64,000 nucleotides of DNA, taken from positions 1-64,000 of the forward strand of contig NZ_JAAARM010000033.1 of the NCBI RefSeq assembly GCF_009908285.1. Reading direction: 5' to 3'. The notes beneath the pieces were generated by a model. The model had not been told where the DNA came from. It saw only the letters and a list, made by a program, of their open reading frames with translations, and did no database searches. The DNA is from Pseudomonas sp. Fl4BN1. Its GTDB lineage: Bacteria; Pseudomonadota; Gammaproteobacteria; Pseudomonadales; Pseudomonadaceae. The position numbers were made by a program, and so were the translations under genes. Positions 53,617 to 61,415 of the stretch are shown piece after piece (position 1 is the first letter of the stretch; every line of letters begins with the position of its first letter).

Positions 53617-53830
53617 CCGACACCTCCCGGTGCAGCACGCACCTTGTTTCACGGGGCGTCTAACGGCTCTGACCTGAGTTTAGTTGAGCGCTGCTACCCG
53701 CGTGACGCAGGGGGATTGCCGTTCGGAAGTTAATGCCCGTACGCCTCGTTGCCGGATCTAGACTCATCGCAGGGAGCAACAGGACGTCAACCTACCGTCT
53801 CGAATCCATCTCGGGGCACTGAGGTGCATC

Positions 53831-54292
53831 ATGCGTATGGCAAGAACCGTGCAACGTAGCCTGGAACAGGCACATTGCGAATTTGACCTGGTGACCCACC
53901 CGCACTCGGCCAGCAGCCTGGAAACGGCGCGAGTGGCAGGGGTGCCTGCGGAGCGGGTGGCCAAGTCGGTGATCCTCGACGATCACCACGGTCACTATCT
54001 GATGGCAGTCTTGCCCGCCAGTCGTCACCTGGACCTGAGCAAGGTACGCGGCAGCGGCGAATGGCAGGTCACCCGGGAAAGCACCCTGGCCCATCTGTTC
54101 AACGACTGCGAGCGCGGCGCGGTGCCGGCCCTGGGCGAATCCTATGGGCTGGACGTGGTCATCGACCCGTTGCTGACCCGGCAGAAAGACATTTACCTGG
54201 AGGCCGGCAATCACCACAACCTGGTGCACATGAGCGTGGCTCAGTATCTGAAAATGGTGCCCCACGCCGAAGTCTGCGAAGTCTCTCACTGA
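53831..54292 (+). CDS. YbaK/EbsC-type aminoacyl-tRNA deacylase-like protein
   Basis: 153 residues with the YbaK fold: SASSLETARVAGVPAERVAK, SVILDDHHGHYLMAVLPASR, then LGESYGLDVVIDPLLT and ITHHNLVHMS-like end (AGNHHNLVHMSVAQYLKM). The Lys in RVAKSVI is at the place of the conserved YbaK lysine. Members remove wrongly attached amino acids from tRNA, but some stand-alone copies have other roles. A small DUF2789 gene follows 13 bases later. Confidence 0.83.
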   Translation: MRMARTVQRSLEQAHCEFDLVTHPHSASSLETARVAGVPAERVAKSVILDDHHGHYLMAVLPASRHLDLSKVRGSGEWQVTRESTLAHLFNDCERGAVPALGESYGLDVVIDPLLTRQKDIYLEAGNHHNLVHMSVAQYLKMVPHAEVCEVSH

Positions 54293-54305
54293 TCAGGAGC
54301 CAGCC

Positions 54306-54551
54306 ATGGAGTCACCGACACACACCCTGCCAGCGCTGTTCAAGCAGTTGGGGCTGGCTGATGACCCGGTGAGCATCGAGCGTTTCATCGCCACCCATTC
54401 GCCGTTGAAGCCTGCGCTGCACCTGGCGGATGCGTTTTTCTGGAGCGAGAGCCAGGCCGACTTTTTGCGCACGGAAGTGCTGGACGATGCCGATTGGGCG
54501 GAGGTGGTGGATCAACTGGATGTGTTGTTGAGGACGGGGCGCGGGGGCTAA
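54306..54551 (+). CDS. DUF2789 small protein
   Basis: 81 residues, acidic and soluble, with LPALFKQLGLADDPVSIERF, LADAFFWSESQADFLRTEVL and ADWAEVVDQLDVLLR. These marks fit DUF2789, a small proteobacterial family of unknown role. AGGAG lies 8 bases before the ATG. Its stop overlaps the last codon of the convergent broken toxin gene. Confidence 0.85.
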   Translation: MESPTHTLPALFKQLGLADDPVSIERFIATHSPLKPALHLADAFFWSESQADFLRTEVLDDADWAEVVDQLDVLLRTGRGG

Positions 54552-54829
54552 GCCAGTGGCGGCCATTGGCGCGCGGTGTGTACCAGGGTCAGGATCCAGA
54601 TTCTGTCCTGGCCGATCTGATAGACCAGGCGATAACTGGGGTGGGGAATCAGTTCCCGGGTTCCGGCCACCCGCCCCGTAGACCCTATATGGGGATTGAG
54701 GATCAGATGTTCGAGGCATTCGCTGAAACGCTGGTCCATTTCAAGCGCTGCCCTTGGGTTGAGGGCTTACAGGTAATCCCAGATGTCCGTGCGGTCATGT
54801 ATGGCTTCGGGAGCCCAAACAACTTTCAT
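54548..54829 (-). pseudogene. ParE/RelE-family toxin, broken by a nonsense codon
   Basis: Reading from ATG 54829 gives MKVVWAPEAIHDRTDIWDYL, then TAA at 54769-54767 (codon 21), then in the same frame ALNPRAALEMDQRFSECLEH and on to GQDRIWILTLVHTARQWPPL. Joined, the 93 codons make a full-length ParE-type toxin with the usual ending. Where TAA stands a Glu (GAA) would be expected, so one G-to-T change explains the loss. The remaining ATG-started piece (from 54739) lacks the N-terminal helix hairpin. The family blocks gyrase or cuts mRNA; here it should be inactive. Confidence 0.82.
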
Positions 54830-54837
54830 TCCAGCCT

Positions 54838-55105
54838 CTATGCCCGGGCGCGCCTGGTAGCGAACTCTGCTTCAACTTCTTCATGGCTGTGCCCGCGTTG
54901 AGCGTCGACGGAGGTTCGGGCCAGCTGAACTTTCTGCTGCAAAAATGCCGCGTATTCCCGGGATTCATGCTGTTTCTGGACAAATTCGCGCATCATTTCG
55001 CAGAACGATCTGCGAGGCAGGGCGATGCGAGGCCTGCGCTTCTGCCATGAACTGATCCCGCAGTTCCGTTTCCAGTTTCATGGTAAAGACGGCGTGCTTG
55101 GACAT
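54838..55105 (-). pseudogene. Antitoxin partner (RHH type), broken by a frameshift
   Basis: From ATG 55105 (GGAAAG upstream) the frame reads MSKHAVFTMKLETELRDQFM, then AEAQASHRPASQIV, then leaves the family pattern. After one extra base near 55000-55003, the next frame continues CEMMREFVQKQHESREYAAF, then LQQKVQLARTSVDAQRGHSH and EEVEAEFATRRARA before TAG at 54838. The joined product of about 88 residues fits a ribbon-helix-helix antitoxin. The 268-base span equals 89 codons plus one base, in agreement with a single insertion. It ends 8 bases before the toxin start, the usual operon order. Confidence 0.8.
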
Positions 55106-55126
55106 GGGAGCTTTCCTCAAATAGTG

Positions 55127-55150
55127 CTGAAAAGGTATATACCTTTTCAG
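55127..55150. promoter_or_regulatory. 24-nt perfect palindrome, toxin-antitoxin operator
   Basis: CTGAAAAGGTAT is followed directly by its reverse complement. It lies 22 bases upstream of the antitoxin start, where ribbon-helix-helix antitoxins bind to repress their own operon. Not one base of the palindrome is altered. Confidence 0.75.
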
Positions 55151-55210
55151 TACGGGCTCTGTGTTGGAACCGCTCAAGCGGATGCATGGCCTGGGTATTT
55201 GTTACAAAAC

Positions 55211-55258
55211 TTGACTGGATTTATCCGGCAATGACATATTGATAGTTAGCAAACTAAC
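55211..55258 (+). promoter_or_regulatory. Promoter with MarR-type operator
   Basis: TTGACT (55211-55216) and CATATT (55235-55240) are 18 bases apart and fit a sigma-70 promoter. GTTAG-CAAA-CTAAC (55245-55258) lies at the expected transcription start, so a bound dimer would block the promoter. The next gene is a MarR regulator, which suggests self-repression. Confidence 0.6.
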
Positions 55259-55275
55259 AGTGTGCAAACCGTCTT

Positions 55276-55731
55276 GTGTCCAACTCCCTTGAATCACTCC
55301 ACATGAATATCAGCAGTGGCATGGTGGTCGCGTCGCGGCATTGGCGGCGGATCTGCCAGACCACCCTGGTCAATTTCGGTATTTCCGAAGCCTGCGCGGT
55401 GCCCCTGTTGATGATCGGGCGCCTGGGCGAGGGCGTGCGCCAGGTCACCGTAGCTCAGGCCGCGGGGATGGAAAGCCCGTCCCTGGTGCGCCTGCTGGAT
55501 CAGCTGTGCAGCGCCGGCTATGTGTGCCGCAGCGAAGACCCTCACGACCGCCGGGCCAAGTGCCTGAGCCTGACCGACACCGGCCGCGAGCTGGTGCAGG
55601 CGGTGGAGGGCGAGCTGGTGCGGCTGCGCCAGGAAGTCCTCGAAGGCATCAGTGCCCCTGACCTGGAAGCGGCGTTGCGGGTGATCCGTGCCTTCGAGTC
55701 CGCCAGCCACGTGCCGGTGCTGCCCTCTTGA
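55276..55731 (+). CDS. MarR-family transcriptional regulator
   Basis: 151 residues. The winged-helix part reads VTVAQAAGMESPSLVRLLDQ, then CSAGYVCRSEDPHDRRAKCL and SLTDTGRELVQAVEGELV, with the DxRxK-type wing of MarR proteins. The GTG at 55276 is used; an ATG at 55303 (MNISSG) is a fair alternative and neither has a clear ribosome site. Its stop overlaps the start of the exporter gene, so it is the first gene of a five-gene unit and probably senses a phenolic or aromatic compound that the unit exports. Confidence 0.88.
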   Translation: MSNSLESLHMNISSGMVVASRHWRRICQTTLVNFGISEACAVPLLMIGRLGEGVRQVTVAQAAGMESPSLVRLLDQLCSAGYVCRSEDPHDRRAKCLSLTDTGRELVQAVEGELVRLRQEVLEGISAPDLEAALRVIRAFESASHVPVLPS

Positions 55732-57815
55732 AAGGCTTTTTCACCGACATGCCCCCCGCACGCGACTGGTTCTATGGGGTACGCACCTTCGCCGCGTCGA
55801 TGATCGCGCTGTACATCGCCATGCTGATGCAGATGCCCCGTCCTTATTGGGCGATGGCCACGGTGTACATCGTCTCCAGCCCCTTTGTCGGTCCCACCAG
55901 CTCCAAGGCTCTGTATCGGGCGATCGGTACTTTTCTCGGCGCGGCCGCGGCGGTGCTCTTGGTGCCGATGTTCGTGCAGAGCCCCTACCTGCTGGTGGTG
56001 ATCATCGCCCTGTGGACCGGCATCCTGCTGTTCCTCTCCATGCATTTGCGCACCGCCAACAACTACGCCCTGATGCTGGCCGGCTACACCTTGCCGCTGA
56101 TCGCCCTGCCGGTGGTGGACAACCCGCTGGCGGTGTGGGACGTAGCCGAGGCGCGGACCGAGGAGATCTTCCTCGGCATCGTCTGCGCCGCGGTGATCGG
56201 CAGCATGTTCTGGCCCCGGCGGCTGGCCCCGGTGTTCGTCGATTCTGCCGCCAAGTGGTTCGCCGATGCCGCGATCTACAGCCAGCGCTTCCTGGCCCGC
56301 AATGTCCAACCTGAAGCAGTCAGTGCCCTGCGTGCGTCGATGGTAGGCACCTTCAACACCCTGGAATTGATGATCGGCCAGTTGCCCCACGAAGGCACTC
56401 GGCCGCAGACGGTACGTAACACCAAGGAGCTGCGTGGACGGATGATCCATCTGCTGCCGGTGGTGGATGCCCTTGACGATGCCTTGTACGCCCTGGAGCG
56501 ACGCACCCCGGAACTGGTGGCGCAGTTTGCACCCTTGCTGACCAAGGCCGATGAATGGTTGCAGGCCACTGCCGAGGACGCCTCGGTGGAACGCTGGCAG
56601 GCCCTGCGCAGTGAACTCGAAGCCCTGCAGCCAAGCGCCGAAGCCTTGGACGACCGGCGCCAGTTGCTGTTCTCCAACGCCTTGTATCGCCTCGGCGAGT
56701 GGATCGACCTGTGGCAGGACTGCCGCAGCCTGCAGCACGCCATCCAAAGCGAAAGCCAAGACACCTGGCGCGCGGTCTACCGGCATTGGCGGCTGGGCCG
56801 GCTGACACCGTTTCTCGACCGCGGGCTGATGCTGTATTCGGCGGGCTCGACGGTGCTCGCGATCATCGTTGCCTCGGTGCTGTGGATCCTCCTGGGGTGG
56901 ACCGACGGCGGCAGCGCGGTGATCCTCGCGGCGGTGGCTTGCAGCTTCTTTGCCGCCATGGACGACCCGGCGCCGCAGATCTACCGGTTCTTTTTCTGGA
57001 CCGCGATGTCGGTGCTGTTTGCCAGTCTCTATCTGTTCCTGATCCTGCCCAACCTGCATGATTTCCCGATGCTGGTGCTGGCCTTCGCAGTGCCCTTCAT
57101 CTGCGTCGGTACCCTGACGGTGCAACCGCGGTTCTACCTGGGGATGCTCCTGACCATCGTCAACACCTCATCCTTCATCAGCATCCAGGGCGCCTACGAC
57201 GCTGACTTCCTGAGCTTTGCCAACTCCAACCTGGCCGGACCCATGGGCCTGCTGTTCGCCTTTGTCTGGACCCTGATCGCCCGCCCGTTCGGCTCGGAGC
57301 TGGCGGCCAAGCGCCTGACTCGCTTCAGCTGGCGCGACATCGTCAGCCTTACCGAGCCGGCGACCCTGGCCGAGCACCGGCACATGGGTGCGCAGATGCT
57401 CGACCGGCTGATGCAGCACTTGCCACGCCTGGCCATGACCGGCCAGGACACCGGCGCCGCTCTGCGGGAGTTGCGGGTGGCACTCAACCTGCTGGACCTG
57501 CTGGCCTATGCGCCGCGGGTACTGGGGGTAGCGCAAAGCCTGCTACGCCAGGTGGTGGCCGAGGTCGGCGAATACTTCAAGGCGTGCCTCAAGGCCGGTG
57601 AACGCTTGCCGGCGCCCAGTGCGCTGTTGATGACCCTCGACCGTACTCGCCGGGCCCTCAACAGCCAGGGCCTGCAAGGCGATAACGAAACCCGCCTGCA
57701 CCTGCTGCACGCCCTCAGTGGCCTACGCCTGGCGCTGCTGCCCGGGGTGGAATTCGTGGGCTCGGGCGAACCCGAAGAACCTCTTCCCCATGGCATCGAT
57801 GGAGCGCCTTTATGA
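55728..57815 (+). CDS. FUSC-family exporter, AaeB-like
   Basis: 695 residues in two similar halves. Each half has about five to six membrane spans (WFYGVRTFAASMIALYIAML near 14-33; STVLAIIVASVLWILLGWTD near 375-394) followed by a soluble part. The motif QMPRPYWAMATVYIVSSPFV is typical of the aromatic acid exporter/fusaric acid resistance family. The TTG at 55728 overlaps the MarR stop (TTGA), in line with the other 4-nt overlaps of this operon; ATG 55749 is an alternative. It works with the DUF1656 protein, HlyD adaptor and outer-membrane factor that follow. Confidence 0.9.
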   Translation: MKGFFTDMPPARDWFYGVRTFAASMIALYIAMLMQMPRPYWAMATVYIVSSPFVGPTSSKALYRAIGTFLGAAAAVLLVPMFVQSPYLLVVIIALWTGILLFLSMHLRTANNYALMLAGYTLPLIALPVVDNPLAVWDVAEARTEEIFLGIVCAAVIGSMFWPRRLAPVFVDSAAKWFADAAIYSQRFLARNVQPEAVSALRASMVGTFNTLELMIGQLPHEGTRPQTVRNTKELRGRMIHLLPVVDALDDALYALERRTPELVAQFAPLLTKADEWLQATAEDASVERWQALRSELEALQPSAEALDDRRQLLFSNALYRLGEWIDLWQDCRSLQHAIQSESQDTWRAVYRHWRLGRLTPFLDRGLMLYSAGSTVLAIIVASVLWILLGWTDGGSAVILAAVACSFFAAMDDPAPQIYRFFFWTAMSVLFASLYLFLILPNLHDFPMLVLAFAVPFICVGTLTVQPRFYLGMLLTIVNTSSFISIQGAYDADFLSFANSNLAGPMGLLFAFVWTLIARPFGSELAAKRLTRFSWRDIVSLTEPATLAEHRHMGAQMLDRLMQHLPRLAMTGQDTGAALRELRVALNLLDLLAYAPRVLGVAQSLLRQVVAEVGEYFKACLKAGERLPAPSALLMTLDRTRRALNSQGLQGDNETRLHLLHALSGLRLALLPGVEFVGSGEPEEPLPHGIDGAPL

Positions 57816-58021
57816 TCGGTGATCTGGATATCAGCGGGGTGTTCCTGCCCACGCTACTGGTGCTGATGGGTATCACTTATGGCTTGTACCTGCTGGTGCA
57901 CGGGGTGCTGACGCGCTTGCACTTTTATCGCCTGGTCTGGCACCGGGCACTGTTCAACGTGGGTCTCTACGCTCTGTTGCTGGGCGCTGTGGACTCTCTC
58001 AGTCGATACCTGATGACATGA
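57812..58021 (+). CDS. DUF1656 small membrane protein, AaeX-like
   Basis: 69 residues with two hydrophobic spans (FLPTLLVLMGITYGLYLLVH and FNVGLYALLLGAVDSLSRYL) and the usual IGDLDISGVFLP opening. The family is found only beside FUSC exporters and their adaptors; its role in the pump is not settled. It overlaps both neighbours by four bases (ATGA). Confidence 0.9.
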   Translation: MIGDLDISGVFLPTLLVLMGITYGLYLLVHGVLTRLHFYRLVWHRALFNVGLYALLLGAVDSLSRYLMT

Positions 58022-58908
58022 AAAAACCTTTATTGACCATTGGCCGTGTGGTCCTGACGTTACTGGTGGTGACCTTCGCGGTCGTGGTGGTCTGGCGCAT
58101 GGTGATGTACTACATGTTCGCGCCCTGGACCCGGGACGGGCATATCCGCGCCGATGTCGTGCAGATCGCCCCGGACGTGTCCGGGCTGATCCAGCAGGTG
58201 GAGGTGCGTGACAACCAGTTAGTGAAACGTGGCCAGGTGCTGTTCAGTATCGACCAGGACCGTTTCAAGCTGGCCTTGCGCCAAGCCCGGGCGGGGTTGG
58301 CCGATCGTCAGGAAACCCTGGCCCAGGCTCAGCGCGAGGCCAAGCGCAACCGTGGCCTGGGCAACCTGGTGCCACGCGAGCAACTGGAAGAGAGCCAGTC
58401 CCGCGAGGCCCGTGCCCAGTCAGCGCTGGCCGAGGCTCAAGTGGCCGTGGACGGTGCCCAGCTCAACCTTGATCGCTCGGTGGTGCGCAGCCCGGTAGAC
58501 GGCTACGTCAACGATCGCGCGCCGCGGACTCAGGAGTTCGTCACTGCCGGGCGCCCGGTGTTGTCGGTGGTGGACAGCAATTCCTTCCATATTGACGGTT
58601 ACTTCGAGGAGACCAAGCTCGACGGCATCCATGTCGGCCAGACGGTGGATATCCGGGTGATTGGTGACCGCGCGCGATTGCGCGGGCATGTGCAAAGCAT
58701 TGTTGCGGGGATCGAAGACCGCGACCGCAGCAGCGGCTCCAATTTGCTGCCCAACGTCAACCCGGCCTTCAGCTGGGTGCGGCTGGCCCAGCGGATTCCG
58801 GTGCGCATCGCCTTCGATGACGTGCCAGCGGATTTCCGCATGATCGCCGGGCGCACCGCTACCGTGTCGATCCTCAATGATCAGGCCAAGCAGGAGCCCG
58901 GGAAATGA
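58018..58908 (+). CDS. HlyD-family adaptor, AaeA-like
   Basis: 296 residues. One N-terminal span (VVLTLLVVTFAVVVVWRMVM) is followed by APWTRDGHIRADVVQIAPDV, the start of the lipoyl part (SGLIQQVEVRDNQLVKRGQV). A short coiled coil and the second half (LDRSVVRSPVDGYVNDRAPR) follow. The short hairpin is typical of adaptors for FUSC pumps. It overlaps the genes on both sides by four bases. Confidence 0.92.
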   Translation: MKKPLLTIGRVVLTLLVVTFAVVVVWRMVMYYMFAPWTRDGHIRADVVQIAPDVSGLIQQVEVRDNQLVKRGQVLFSIDQDRFKLALRQARAGLADRQETLAQAQREAKRNRGLGNLVPREQLEESQSREARAQSALAEAQVAVDGAQLNLDRSVVRSPVDGYVNDRAPRTQEFVTAGRPVLSVVDSNSFHIDGYFEETKLDGIHVGQTVDIRVIGDRARLRGHVQSIVAGIEDRDRSSGSNLLPNVNPAFSWVRLAQRIPVRIAFDDVPADFRMIAGRTATVSILNDQAKQEPGK

Positions 58909-60353
58909 ACGGCGGCGCACGCTGGGCCTTGGCCGGACTCGGCCTGATGCTGTCTGCCTGCCAGATGGTCGGGCCGGATTACCAGTTGCCCAAGGACGCG
59001 GCGGTACAACGCCAGGACTTACAGGGCGACTTGGCGGCCAAGGGCGCCAATGTGATCTCGGCGCCGGTGCCTGCCGATTGGTGGCGGCTGTACCGGGACC
59101 CGCGCCTGGACCAGCTGGTGCAGCAGGCCCTGGCCTCCAATACCGACCTGCGGGTGGCGGCGGCCAACCTGTCCCGGGCCCGAGCTCAGGTGGATGAGGC
59201 CCAGGCCGCTGGCGGCTGGAGCGGCGGAGTCAAGGCCGGGGTCGAACGCCTGCAGGAATCCGGGGAAGCCTTCCTGTTACCGGAAAAGGTACCGGTGGCC
59301 AATGTCGGCAACCTGTCCATCAGCACCTCCTATCAGTTCGACCTGTTCGGCACTTTGCAGCGTGGCATCGAGGCGGCCCAGGCCAATGCCGATGCAACCC
59401 AGGCCGCGGCAGACATTGCGCGCATCACCCTGGTGGCGGATGTGGTGCGGGCCTACACCCAGGTCTGCGCGGCCAATGAAGAGCGGGAAATCGCCGAACA
59501 TTCCCTGAGCCTGCAAGCCCAGAGCACCGAGCTGACCCAGCGTCTGCGCGATGCCGGGCGTGGCGACGAAACCCAGGTCACCCGCTCCCAGACCCAGTTC
59601 AAATCCTTGCGCGCCGAACTGCCGCGCTACGAGGCGGCACGCCAGTCGGCACTGTTCCGCTTGTCGATGCTGCTGGCCAAGCCGCTGGAGCAATTGCCGG
59701 CCGGCACCGGCGGTTGCGCCGAGTTGCCGCAGATCGCCCAACTGCTCCCGGTGGGCGACGGTGCGGCGTTGCTCAAGCGGCGTCCCGATGTGCGGCAGGC
59801 CGAGCGTCACCTGGCCGCTGCCACGGCGCAAATCGGCGTGGCCACCGGGGCCTTGTATCCCGATATCAGCATCGGCGCGACCATCGGTACCGTGGGCATC
59901 CTCGACAACCTTGGCAAGGCGTCCACCAACCGTTGGGGGTTCGGTCCGTTGATCAGTTGGAGCGTGCCGGCCAATGGTGCCCGTGAGCGCATCCACGAAG
60001 CCGAGGCGGCCAGCCAGGGCGCACTGGCGCATTTTGACGGTGTGGTGCTCAACGCCATTCGTGAAACCCAGACCGGCCTGGCGCAGTACAGCGCGCAATT
60101 GCAGCGTCGCGAGGCCCTGGCGGACGCCGAGCAGTCGGCGCAATTGGCGGCGGACCAGACCCATCGTTTTTTCCAGGCCGGTCGTGCCTCGTTCCTTGCC
60201 GACCTGCAGGCCACCCGCACCTACACCGATATGCGCGCGCAACTGGCGTCCGCCAATACCCAGGTGGCAATGAGTCAGATTGATCTGTTCCTGGCCCTGG
60301 GCGGTGGTTGGGAAAGCGGACGAACGCAAGGCTCGCAGCACGCGAAACCCTGA
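58905..60353 (+). CDS. NodT-family outer-membrane efflux lipoprotein
   Basis: 482 residues. A lipoprotein signal with lipobox LSAC (Cys near residue 19) is followed by MVGPDYQLP, the usual start of this group. Two helical halves follow (LVQQALASNTDLRVAAANLS; LLKRRPDVRQAERHLAAATA), then the end MSQIDLFLALGGGWESG. It completes the tripartite exporter. Unlike the outer-membrane factor at 40716, its signal peptide lies right at the N-terminus. Confidence 0.92.
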   Translation: MNGGARWALAGLGLMLSACQMVGPDYQLPKDAAVQRQDLQGDLAAKGANVISAPVPADWWRLYRDPRLDQLVQQALASNTDLRVAAANLSRARAQVDEAQAAGGWSGGVKAGVERLQESGEAFLLPEKVPVANVGNLSISTSYQFDLFGTLQRGIEAAQANADATQAAADIARITLVADVVRAYTQVCAANEEREIAEHSLSLQAQSTELTQRLRDAGRGDETQVTRSQTQFKSLRAELPRYEAARQSALFRLSMLLAKPLEQLPAGTGGCAELPQIAQLLPVGDGAALLKRRPDVRQAERHLAAATAQIGVATGALYPDISIGATIGTVGILDNLGKASTNRWGFGPLISWSVPANGARERIHEAEAASQGALAHFDGVVLNAIRETQTGLAQYSAQLQRREALADAEQSAQLAADQTHRFFQAGRASFLADLQATRTYTDMRAQLASANTQVAMSQIDLFLALGGGWESGRTQGSQHAKP

Positions 60354-60364
60354 GGCCGTTGCTA

Positions 60365-60420
60365 TGCTTTGATCAGTTGCCAAGGCGCCGCGTGCAACGC
60401 GCCTTAAAGCGATCAAAGCA
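60365..60420. other. Two-tier inverted repeat
   Basis: TGCTTTGATC pairs with GATCAAAGCA at the base, and AAGGCGC with GCGCCTT higher up, around CGCGTGCAAC. It lies 12 bases after the exporter operon and 25 bases before the next start. It could end the operon or shape the leader of the next gene. No T-run follows. Confidence 0.5.
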
Positions 60421-60445
60421 TGTGATGGTCATGGGGATTCCAATA

Positions 60446-61081
60446 ATGAAAAACCCTTATGCTCCGGGCTTCTGGTGCGCGCTCTGCGCCCTGGTGCTGC
60501 TGTCTGCCACCTACTTCTACGGCATCATGCTGGCCCACCAGATCGACAAGGCCCTGGTGTTCCTCGACAGCGCCAGTGCGCTGATTGCGGTAATGGCCAT
60601 CGGCGTGGTGGCCTGGGCTTCCTTCCAGGGCCAGAAAATCAAGAAAAAACAGCTCGAACAGAGCAAGACGCTGGTGGTCATCTGGGACACCAAGGTGGCC
60701 TTGCGCCGGGTTGAGACCGTGTTTGACCGCTACTTCTGGGGCAGCTATTGGCAACCGGGGCGGACCTTCGCCGAAGTCATGGGCGAGCTCACCGGCACGC
60801 CGTTGGAAAAGAGCCTGGAAGCGCTGAAGAAGCAGTGCATCCTGCTGGACAAGCAGGCGGATGACGGTCGCCACTGGCTGAGCAATGCCCGGGAGCTATC
60901 AGATGTCGCCACCGCCATGGCCCGGGAGCGTTATCAGCTGGATTTCTGCGACCCCCGTGGTGAGTCGCGGAACAACAGCGCGGTGATCGATCGGGATTTC
61001 GAAGTGCTGGTGTACACCTGGAGCGCGCGGCTCAAGAGCTTCGACCATCAGCTCGATGCCTTGGAAGTCGAGTATTCCTGA
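60446..61081 (+). CDS. Small membrane protein of unknown function
   Basis: 211 residues. Two hydrophobic spans lie near the N-terminus (FWCALCALVLLSATYFYGIM at about 8-27 and ALIAVMAIGVVAWASFQGQK at about 42-61). A basic stretch (KIKKKQLEQSK) and a soluble, mostly helical cytoplasmic part follow, with many Trp and Arg (VVIWDTKVALRRVETVFDRY) and the end SFDHQLDALEVEYS. I do not recognise the family. ATG 60446 follows GGGGA by nine bases; earlier in-frame ATGs at 60425 and 60431 are possible. Confidence 0.7.
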   Translation: MKNPYAPGFWCALCALVLLSATYFYGIMLAHQIDKALVFLDSASALIAVMAIGVVAWASFQGQKIKKKQLEQSKTLVVIWDTKVALRRVETVFDRYFWGSYWQPGRTFAEVMGELTGTPLEKSLEALKKQCILLDKQADDGRHWLSNARELSDVATAMARERYQLDFCDPRGESRNNSAVIDRDFEVLVYTWSARLKSFDHQLDALEVEYS

Positions 61082-61103
61082 AGCCTGTCCCGGCTCTTTG
61101 GAG

Positions 61104-61208
61104 CCGCTGTCGCAGGCTGTGAGTAGCAGCAAAACTGACGCGCTGTTGAGATCGTCGAAGCCCTTTCGGGATCTTGTCGCCCTGCCGTGGTCGAGCCTGC
61201 GGCAGCGG
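61104..61208. repeat. Degenerate inverted repeat of the CCGCTGCCGCAGGCT type
   Basis: CCGCTGTCGCAGGCT (61104-61118) and AGCCTGCGGCAGCGG (61194-61208) are inverted with one mismatch, about 75 bases apart. Sequences of this kind are scattered through pseudomonad genomes. The rest of the 61082-61415 gap shows no gene. Confidence 0.6.
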
Positions 61209-61415
61209 TGGGAGTGCGCGCCGATCCTGCCTTCCAACGGGTGTTCCTGTGCCCTGCCTAGCGGCCCATCAACGGTTTTTCACACTCAAAGATTGGGCTC
61301 CCGCTCACCGCCAGTGGTAATCTGCGCCGGTTTTACGCGGAGTCGAGCCGCGACCCGTCATGGGTTCAGGGAAGACGACCACACCTTCAAACAACGGATA
61401 TTGATCGGGTCAGAC

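Noticed and set aside
55542..57125. 527-codon frame opposite the FUSC exporter
   Set aside because: It is a mirror frame rich in His, Gln and Arg with no domain, antisense to a clear membrane protein.
61056..61415. N-terminal 120-codon extension of the DUF945 protein
   Set aside because: The open frame runs through a degenerate repeat, has no family pattern, and the membrane anchor starts right after ATG 61416.
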